A stretch of DNA of 64,000 nucleotides from Marisa cornuarietis (lineage: Eukaryota > Mollusca > Gastropoda > Architaenioglossa > Ampullariidae). Below the pieces are notes generated by a model, which was given only the letters and a program-made list of their open reading frames with translations, was not told the origin of the DNA and did not search any database. Of this stretch, positions 57,901 to 64,000 are shown in pieces. Both the position numbers and the translations under genes were made by a program. Position 1 is the first letter of the stretch. Every line of letters starts with the position of its first letter. The stretch is from assembly GCA_004794655.1 (NCBI GenBank), contig SMMW01000620.1, positions 383,001-447,000 of the forward strand, written 5' to 3'.

Positions 57901-60900
57901 TTTGTAACCTGCTCTGTAAACATTTCAATACCTTGTGGCATACTTTTATGCACATGTTTCTTCTTTTCTGATTTGTATTAATTGCTGTGGATGTGTCTCT
58001 GTTACGTTTGTTTGCTGATGTGTTGGCTGTATCAGTAATTATTTTATGTGCTTTTGTGTCTATCTTTGTACCGTACTTTTCGGACTATAAACCGTGACCT
58101 TTTGTCCCCAGCTTTAAACCCTGCGGCTTAAACAACGATGCGGCTTGTTTGCTGATTTTTCCGGATTTTTCAGATTCGGATTCATTTTCGATCATCTCCA
58201 CGTAAAGTGTTGACTGTTAACGTTGTTACAGTCTTAACTGTTCACATTTTTAAATCAAAGCCGCATACAATTGAAGCCATCAGATCAGCTGGTGAAGCTC
58301 ACACCCTCATCATGTCTACGATGTAGCTTTCATGTTGTATATATTGGCGGCTTACAAACCAGTGCGGCTCATTTTTGAACAAAGTAGGGATTTTTGAAAA
58401 ATTTAGTGGGTGCGTCTAATATACAGGGGACCTGACCAGACCGAAATTTACGGTATGTGTACTGTTTTACTTTATAAAACGCATTGAGCCTGCTGTACAG
58501 TACTAGGTTATGAACAGACACTTTCTTATTTAACACATACAAGAATGAAATCGAAAGAGTGAGTGAACAGAAGAATCTACAAACGCGTTTGTTTTATACA
58601 TCTGAGTGCGTCGGTAATCTTGTTAGGAAGTACTCCACCCTCTTGAAAGGAAGCAATTAAAAATTAAAAAAAGAAAGTAGGAAAGAAATTAATACAAGAG
58701 TATGGGAGGAAAGGAAGAAAGAGATTCAGCAACAATGACAGCTGTGTTCCATTTTTCATAGCACTATTTGTTAATCTGATACAAAAGTGTTTTTTACAGC
58801 TCCCACCAAAGAAAAACTTAAACCATTGATCTGTATCACTTTCAAAGTCATGTTTTGAGTGAAAATACATGCAGTTGTTAAAAGGCCATTTCTCAGGATG
58901 ACAGCACCAGACCTCACAGGGCTTGAATAGTCCTGCAGTACCAGGAAGTCCGCCGTATGGACTGGTCATGTTTACCGGATCTGATTCCAGTCCAGCCCGT
59001 TGCCAACAAGCTGGCCCGTTGACTACTAAATAACCTCCCTCCACGATTTCTTTCACGTGTACTGTAATCTTGAGAATTTTGACAATTCAATTCTTCCTTT
59101 TAAAGTTCCCAATAAAAACTTTTGTATTAAAGGCTTAAAGCCAATTGTGATTTTGTGACTGGTATTAAATGTGATGAAGCAAGATATATTTGTGGGTGTG
59201 ACTATGCTAATTTGAGTCAGTTAATGCTTTTTTTCGTTTCCCGTGTATAGAGGTTTGTTTGTTTTACTTGCAACTTTTGTGCCGATTCATGGCATGTTGA
59301 CATACACTGGAAAGGTGAGTGAAAATGGAAAAAAAACCCACAAAGGCCACTGCTGCTGCTTGTCAAAACAGTGGGGATATGAGGGCAGATTTCTCTACTT
59401 CAATTTCAGACTGTAGCAAAGGTGTGGACGATGCTGAAGAGGTACTACTAAAGAGGTACGTTTGTTTACACGCAAGAGTCGCCATTGTTCTTCTCTTTTA
59501 TCGTAACCATTTGTAACAGTATCTTCGGTGTTTGCAACCAGACAGCTCAAGACCTCAGTGGTGAGTTCCTTAGCCGATAAACACTCAATAGTATACTTCA
59601 TTATCGACACGAACATAACGATTGTTAACCGAGTTTAACAATTTTATCTCTGATAATGCTTGAACGTGTTTTGTGAGTTTGTATGGGTGTTAAGTAACAG
59701 TCAGCATAATTCTATTTACAAAGTGTGATGAATGAGTTCATTTTATTACCATTTAATAAGCAGGAATGTGTTTTCCCTCAGCAGGTGCGTGAAGCTGGTG
59801 AGGATAGTTTTCACTCTGGGCAAAATCTGCATCACGAGACAGTGTTGTCGGCAGTCGACAGTAGTTCAACAATTACTGAGGTACTTTTCAGTTTGATCTC
59901 TGACAACTTAAAAATTTTTTTGTGATGCTTTGATCGTTTTTTTGCGAACTTGTTTGTATGTGGATACGTGTGAGGTGATTATTATTGTACTCAAGAATTT
60001 TCAAAATTAGTTAATACTTCTTCCATAACATGACAAAAAGTGAAAATGTTGGAGACACATTTTGTGGGTTGGTGTAAGAGTTACCATCTAGAATGTTTGT
60101 TACATTAAACTCTAAAAGGCACTATTAACTATTATATTGTTGCAAATGTCTTTTAGAGACCTTGAAGGGAGACCTGCACTACCATAAGTCGGAATAGAGC
60201 TCGAGAAGGTTAACAGCTATAAACAGCTGGGACCCACCCTTTCCCAAGATGGCAACTGTACGGCAGACATCCGCATCACGATCGTAACAGCAACAACAAC
60301 AATGGCCAGGCTTCACAGGACCTTGTGTATCAACACCATCGTTCGCTACAAAGTACAGACTAGATGAGCCCCTCGTAGCTCCAGTCCTGCTGTACAAACG
60401 CGAGACGTGGACTTTGCTTGCCAATAGAGGGGAGAGAATCCCAACATTAGAAGCTAAGTGCCTAAGGAAACTGTTCCGGAGCGTAAAATCAGCGACTTTG
60501 TACGGAGCACGGTCGTCACACTCGTGGGACAGCAGGAACCCCTTGTCGCATCTGTGAAGCGGCTGGCCGGCCATATTCAACCGTGTGAGCTGACACAACA
60601 CTCTAATGCATGTAGTATATACGTATACCCAGGTATACCCAGAGTGGAGAAGGCGACTTGGGAGACAGAGGAAGAACTGGCTTGCTAATGGGAATAAGTA
60701 GACAGGTCGTTACCCGTAAGACCTACGCACCACCGCTCAAGAAAGCCCCAAGTGGTTGTCCTTGTCATCTGCTGCATCTATACAGTTGTTTCCCTCGATG
60801 ACTAATACTGGCGGATCAGGTGGTGCCAGTCAATGAATGGATTAATTTGACAAAATTGAAATTATTTAAGACAGTCTATAATGAAAAGATATTAAGGTAC

Positions 60901-62242
60901 AGACGTATAAATGTTACCAGTTTCTCATCATTACCACTGCTTCATCTCTATAGGATTTCATTGGTCTTCCACAAAGATCCGTTATGTCAAGATAAAAAGT
61001 CATTTACGCTAAATAATTTAGCACCAAACTCACTAGTTGTGTTTAGCTTTTATTTGAATAAAAAGTCTAAAATTAATCACCTCTGAATTGTGATTCTCTT
61101 GAGTTAAAACAGGACTTGTTTACTCGCTACGAAAAATCACTCTCTGTTGATTGACCTTCGAAATTCACTGAAAGAGAAAATGCAGAACAACAAAAGAATA
61201 AAGAAAATGAAGGAAACCCACTAAAAAAGAAAAAATATATTAATTTTAATAAAATAAACGTAAATGCCTTCATGTGTTTGAGTTAAGTGTTCGACTTCGT
61301 ATCTTCCCGTGTAAAAGTTTCGTTTCCTGTCATTAGAGACAAGCAGACCTTGAAAAACTCGCATGTCGCCTTGTGTCCACACGTTCATCACCATTTGCTG
61401 TCCTAATGGCTCTGGTCATCACAAGGATGAACTCCTCACTTCAGTCTGGCATCTAGTTTTAGATCGTGTAACTGATAAACATTATTGAGGGATTGACAGG
61501 GAAGTAACATGCTGCTTTCACTTCTCGATATACTTGAATTCCCTTCTTTCTCCCTTCCACCTCTCTTTCTCCTTTTTTCTGTCTTCTTTTCATATTTCTG
61601 CCTTCCTCTTCCGTGCTTCCTTCCTTCGTTTCTCCTTTCTTCCTGCCTTCTACCTTCCTCGGGTCTTCGATTTTTACTGCGTTCTTCCTTTCTTCATCCT
61701 TTTTTCCTTCTTCCCTTCTGCCTTATTTCTTCCTTTCTTTCCTTTTTTTCTTCCTCCTGTCTTTCTTTCTCTTTCCTTCCTTCTCCTTCCTCACTTCTTC
61801 TGCTATCATCTTACCTTAGTCACAGCATCTGAATGAAACTTTGCAGTGATGAATATTTTTAGGACGTATGCACATTCACATATTGTAGGTTCAAAATTCC
61901 AATGATGCTGCCATCATCGCAGAGTCCATAACATGCTTTCAGCTAAAGATGATAAGCTTTTAGCGTACATTTAGCCGCCTTATTAGGTTTGTGCGGATTA
62001 GGATAAATAGAGCGGGGTAGGGAGGTAGAGGGGAAAGGAGGTAAACTTTTGCTATTCCGAAAATCTTTTCATCCTTGATAATGGATTGATGGTAATGAAA
62101 AGCTATATCCGCGTTCTTCTTCTAATTTTTATATATTATTATTGCTATTATCATTTTTATTATTGTTGTTCTACAGTCTTCTACATTAGCAAACGGAAAT
62201 ATCCGATATCAGTATTGCAATGTCTACGGAAAAGAAGCTTAA
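52727..62242 (+). CDS. Gene F: type I membrane protein with array-like domain and two Ig-like domains
   Basis: Proposed exons are 52727-52802, 53343-53732, 54953-55228, 55860-56141, 56569-56694, 59320-59455, 59542-59560, 59782-59880 and 62177-62242: 1470 nt, 489 residues, all in phase. Residues 1-25 are a signal peptide and 26-155 an N-terminal domain whose Cys and strand order resembles the left array. Residues 156-247 and 248-341 are Ig-like, about 354-375 the membrane span, and 384-489 the tail. Five exons up to the membrane span are well supported. The three short tail exons are tentative. The end NIRYQYCNVYGKEA contains Y-C-N-V, the Y-x-N pattern bound by Grb2-type SH2 domains. AATAAA lies at 62556. 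Likely a surface recognition receptor. Confidence 0.75.
52861..52929. repeat. CTAT microsatellite in gene F intron 1
   Basis: About 17 perfect CTAT units, 58 bp after the exon 1 donor. Confidence 0.97.
53343..53732 (+). CDS. Gene F exon 2, N-terminal domain
   Basis: An ATGTTTCAG acceptor and a TTTTG|GTAAGT donor bound 390 nt in phase 1-1. Landmarks are NFTTITYLLNSTEL, KITFAFDVCQRN, NQCVFKWDEQNK, DDAVCSVKRRELRSS, TLTWEIQISQ and TVIMLYLENNT. The order YL, VC, QC, VC, WEI matches the array domain. Several sequons. Confidence 0.8.
54162..54206 (+). CDS. Possible first coding exon of an unrelated nested gene
   Basis: CAGCGAAAATGGCGGCC opens MAAVINGDEAIDYMR, ending AGG|GTAAGG (phase 0). The Kozak context is strong and the 100 bp upstream are GC-rich with CpGs, unlike the surrounding intron. 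No second exon was found, so it may be a stray promoter fragment. Confidence 0.3.
54892..54948. repeat. GT microsatellite abutting the Ig exon acceptor
   Basis: About 28 GT units end three bases before the TACAG of gene F exon 3, so they take the place of the pyrimidine tract. Confidence 0.97.
54953..55228 (+). CDS. Gene F exon 3, Ig-like domain 1
   Basis: The acceptor TTACAG follows directly on a GT microsatellite; donor AAGT|GTGAGT; 276 nt, phase 1-1. PPQVTSLSVDG opens the domain, GQEVHISCYFDKGNPAV holds the B-strand Cys and WPTVRCQGNG the F-strand Cys, with SFLVKC as the last strand. An extra Cys lies at SAQCKDE. Confidence 0.85.
55860..56141 (+). CDS. Gene F exon 4, Ig-like domain 2
   Basis: A CTTGTCGCAG acceptor and a GAAG|GTATAC donor bound 282 nt in phase 1-1. 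It encodes CLPQFVGRSVNL, VKECLLTSLSFDLAKKVNCS and GNWTLTLRNERGFSNTTLSF, the last typical of the F-G strands of invertebrate Ig domains. Confidence 0.8.
56569..56694 (+). CDS. Gene F exon 5, transmembrane segment
   Basis: A TTTTTTTCAG acceptor and a CACG|GTAAGT donor bound 126 nt in phase 1-1. ASENIRPVLNVS precedes LPIVVVVTVTGVVVVAAVIM, then AVKMVKKCKH as the basic stop-transfer. Confidence 0.85.
56700..58068. other. Gene F intron 5, left part, no supported gene
   Basis: A short splice-bounded frame at about 57049-57064 (AATAGAAAAAAACGAGCGCA then GTAAGA) does not match the phase of exon 5. Nothing else is seen. Confidence 0.35.
58071..58453. mobile_element. MITE with TA target duplication
   Basis: The ends CCGTACTTTTCGG and CCGAAATTTACGG form an imperfect inverted repeat flanked by TA on each side (58069-58070, 58454-58455). 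Inside are GGACTATAAACC and GCGGCTTACAAACCAGTGCG, as seen in widespread short DNA elements of animals. No transposase. Confidence 0.65.
58798..59061 (-). CDS. Candidate Cys-rich exon, unassigned gene
   Basis: Acceptor AGATTACAG and donor GGAGCT|GTAAAA enclose 264 nt open in phase 1-1, with KEIVEGGYLVVNGPACWQRA, KPCEVWCCHPEKWPFNNC and FHSKHDFESDTDQWFKFF. An open frame of about 130 codons is unusual for this composition. No partner exons were found on this strand, and I do not recognise the domain. It could be an exon of a nested gene or a relic. Confidence 0.35.
59320..59455 (+). CDS. Gene F exon 6, cytoplasmic tail (tentative)
   Basis: In phase 1 the frame reads KMEKKPTKATAAACQNSG, DMRADFSTSISDCSKG and VDDAEEVLLKR before AG|GTACGT. 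The donor is good, but the acceptor (GGAAAGGTGAG) lacks a pyrimidine tract, so the left edge may be wrong. An earlier donor at 59442 is also possible. Confidence 0.4.
59542..59560 (+). CDS. Gene F exon 7, micro-exon (tentative)
   Basis: GTTTGCAACCAG then 19 nt (RQLKTSV with the shared codon) then GTGAGT. It converts phase 2 to phase 0, exactly what exons 6 and 8 require. Confidence 0.35.
59782..59880 (+). CDS. Gene F exon 8, cytoplasmic tail
   Basis: A TTTTCCCTCAG acceptor and an ACTGAG|GTACTT donor bound 99 nt in phase 0-0 encoding QVREAGEDSFHSGQNLHHET and VLSAVDSSSTITE. Acidic and Ser-rich. Confidence 0.5.
60183..60860 (+). mobile_element. RTE-like LINE 3' fragment
   Basis: Translated pieces ELEKVNSYKQLGPTLSQDGN, RETWTLLANRGERIPTLEAK and CLRKLF, with GQQEPLVASVKR further on, follow the post-catalytic RT pattern (YLG...DG, E.W.L, CLR..). 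Several frameshifts and stops are present. It sits in intron 8 of gene F. Confidence 0.75.
61540..61802. repeat. Long polypyrimidine tract
   Basis: About 260 nt of almost pure C and T on the plus strand, built from CTTCC/CTTTC units, located 375 bp before the gene F terminal exon. It explains the Phe/Leu/Ser/Pro-rich frames. Confidence 0.95.
62177..62242 (+). CDS. Gene F exon 9, terminal exon with Tyr motif
   Basis: A TTGTTGTTCTACAG acceptor in phase 0 gives SSTLANGNIRYQYCNVYGKE plus A and TAA at 62240. Frame, strong acceptor and compact length support it. Confidence 0.55.
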   Translation, partial: SSTLANGNIRYQYCNVYGKEA

Positions 62243-62555
62243 GCTTATTTTATGAGAGCAGCTTGTCAGTAGGCTGCGAGGTGTACAGTCAAGTGACCTC
62301 GTTCTGCCTAAAATGTTACTGAGAAATAAGGTAATTTCATATTCTTAATACTTTTTTCCAGTCTTACAGTGTTAATTCTCAATGTTTTTCAGCTTTTTTT
62401 TTAAATTATGGCTGCCGTGAAAGTTTCTTTGTTCAAAACTTTAACTGTTCACGATTCTGGGCAAAAAGCTTATGCGCTTCAGTGAAAGCCATTGAAATGC
62501 GTGATTTTATATTTCTAAAAATATGCATTTTGTAGCATCAACGATATTGGAGAAA

Positions 62556-62561
62556 AATAAA
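62556..62561 (+). terminator. AATAAA polyadenylation signal of gene F
   Basis: Hexamer 314 bp past the proposed stop, in an A-rich setting, so it is suggestive only. Confidence 0.4.
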
Positions 62562-64000
62562 AAAAAACAACGAAACATACAAAAAATCTCTTATTAAGCA
62601 CACCGAGATGTACATAAACAAGGCGGGTGTATGTATACTTCGTGCCTAAGTGCAGTAAAGTACGCAGCAAATGTCTACCTGTGACAGTTTCGTCTGGGGC
62701 TTGTCACTTACGAGGAGTTATTTTGTGTCAGAGTTTAAGCATATCTATCAAGTATTAGGCAGCACATAGAAAAACTAAAATGGCGCGCAGGTCTCCATTA
62801 ACAAACTTTAACGAACCCTTAACACCTTTAACCCTTAACTCTGTGAAAAACAGCACGGACGTTATTTGTATAGAATTCTTCTTGTTTGAAGTCTTAAATA
62901 ATAATAATAATAATCATAAATAATATAATTAAATAATAAAAAATAGTTGTCTACGATAATCAAACAAAGTTGTCGTTAGTTGCTACAATGATATCGGTAG
63001 ATGAGTCATAAGACGTTTGAGGATGCTATATTTAGACTCGAGGGCCTACGCCGAATGGAATGAGCCGAAGGTAAGGACTGATTGGAAAAAGGCCTCACCC
63101 TCAAAAATTGTTTTATCTTTATTTATTCCCAAGATGTTTGTCAGTTCACATTTTAACAAGTAACAAAATGAGCTGGTGACGTGTTGGATGATCTTATACT
63201 ATTGTGATGTTTACCAAGTCTTTGTATTAAGTGAAAATAAACAAACCATCTAACTGAGGATCAAATAAGGTAAACGACTACGACAGCTTTACAGTGGCCT
63301 ATCATCCGCTGTTCACATTCCAATGCAGACAAATTTTTTGAACTTCTGATGTTAGAAGGCAGTTTGTTGTTCTTAATATCTCTGTATAACATAAAGTTTG
63401 TGTGATTTTTTTTCACTGCGAACTAATAATACCGACGGTTCTATACAATTCAATAAATAATGAAGAAGGCTTAGGCTGATATCTGTAGAATTAGAAGCCA
63501 TAGCTAGATGTTAAAACAGAATGAGTGATAGGAACTTTCAAATTCTACTGGAGGAAAATTCTTCTATTTATTAATGTTGAATGATAAATTTGAGTCTTGA
63601 TCAATTCTTTTCTTGGTTAGTTAATATCACTCCTTAGCTTATAAACCTGTACGGAATTATAACCTTAAGAAGGACACATATTTATTAAGACTGTATACAT
63701 GTCTATACAGGTGAAAGTATTCAAGTGTAAATCACTTTGCAATCATTGGGACATATTTTGACATTCAGAAACACTGAAATGTTCTGAAAAATTCAGGCAT
63801 ATAAACACGCGCTGCTTTAATTAAAAAAACGTCTGGAAAAGGATCATTTTTGGTTTAGAGCGTTTTAGACTCACTTTTTTATTTATCTATAATAATCCCA
63901 TTGTAGATGGCTTTCGTTTCACACAATGCAATTACAATTTATTTAATGATTTATTTAGTTTAATTTATTTAACGTAGAGTGGGTTGACTATTTGAAGAAA
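62562..64000. other. Right flank, no gene seen
   Basis: AT-rich sequence with an AAT run near 62889-62906. No splice-bounded or long coding frame is visible. Confidence 0.45.

Noticed and set aside
60150..60165. Possible terminal exon of gene F (TCTTTTAG then AGACCTTGA)
   Set aside because: It would add only two residues before a stop and abuts a LINE fragment; the exon at 62177 has a stronger acceptor and a fuller coding end.

Overview
This window looks like animal nuclear DNA, most likely from a mollusc such as a gastropod. That is inference from AT-rich sequence, large introns, many microsatellites, CR1/RTE-type LINEs and lineage-specific cell-surface proteins; no marker gene proves it. 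No bacterial operons, rRNA, tRNA or CRISPR were seen. Most long open frames are repeat artefacts. The real genes are split into short exons, recovered here by matching splice sites, reading phase and signal-peptide or membrane hydrophobicity.

The coding content is a cluster of secreted and cell-surface proteins. Left (minus strand, about 0.6-16.4 kb) is a tandem array of one ectodomain exon: copy A (5637-2038, possibly a complete 174-residue secreted protein), copy B (one intact exon at 11209-10868 with no signal-peptide exon found), copy C (16391-14855) and a broken relic at about 870-620. A and B lie in a segmental duplication (about 1.15-5.33 kb versus 7.33-12.85 kb). Next, on the plus strand, is gene D (20212-24794, five exons, 149 residues), a cysteine-rich protein with a signal peptide and a C-terminus like a GPI-anchor signal. 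Gene E (minus, 50299-28362, ten exons, 322 residues) has a Cys-containing ectodomain, a Ser/Thr/Pro stalk, one membrane span and a tail ending in a PDZ-ligand-like ETSV. Gene F (plus, 52727-62242, nine proposed exons, 489 residues) has a signal peptide, an N-terminal domain resembling the array domain, two Ig-like domains, one membrane span and a tail with a Tyr-x-Asn motif. C/D and E/F start head to head.

Every extracellular exon of A, B, C, E and F that ends in a clear donor is phase 1-1, so exons can be duplicated, skipped or exchanged without breaking frame. With the exon copying on the left, this suggests a diversifying recognition-receptor locus, perhaps immune or self-recognition. No function is proven from sequence.

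Introns and spacers carry many mobile elements: CR1/Jockey-like LINEs (37.2-40.6 kb, 46.2-49.9 kb, 25.9-26.5 kb, 16.9-17.5 kb), an internally deleted LINE with a perfect 14-bp target duplication inside another LINE, a hAT element with an 8-bp target duplication inside a LINE, RTE-like fragments (42.3 and 60.2 kb), MITEs (50.5 and 58.1 kb), a dispersed family of palindromic GAATGCATTC repeats, SINE-like pieces with ATT tails, and microsatellites.
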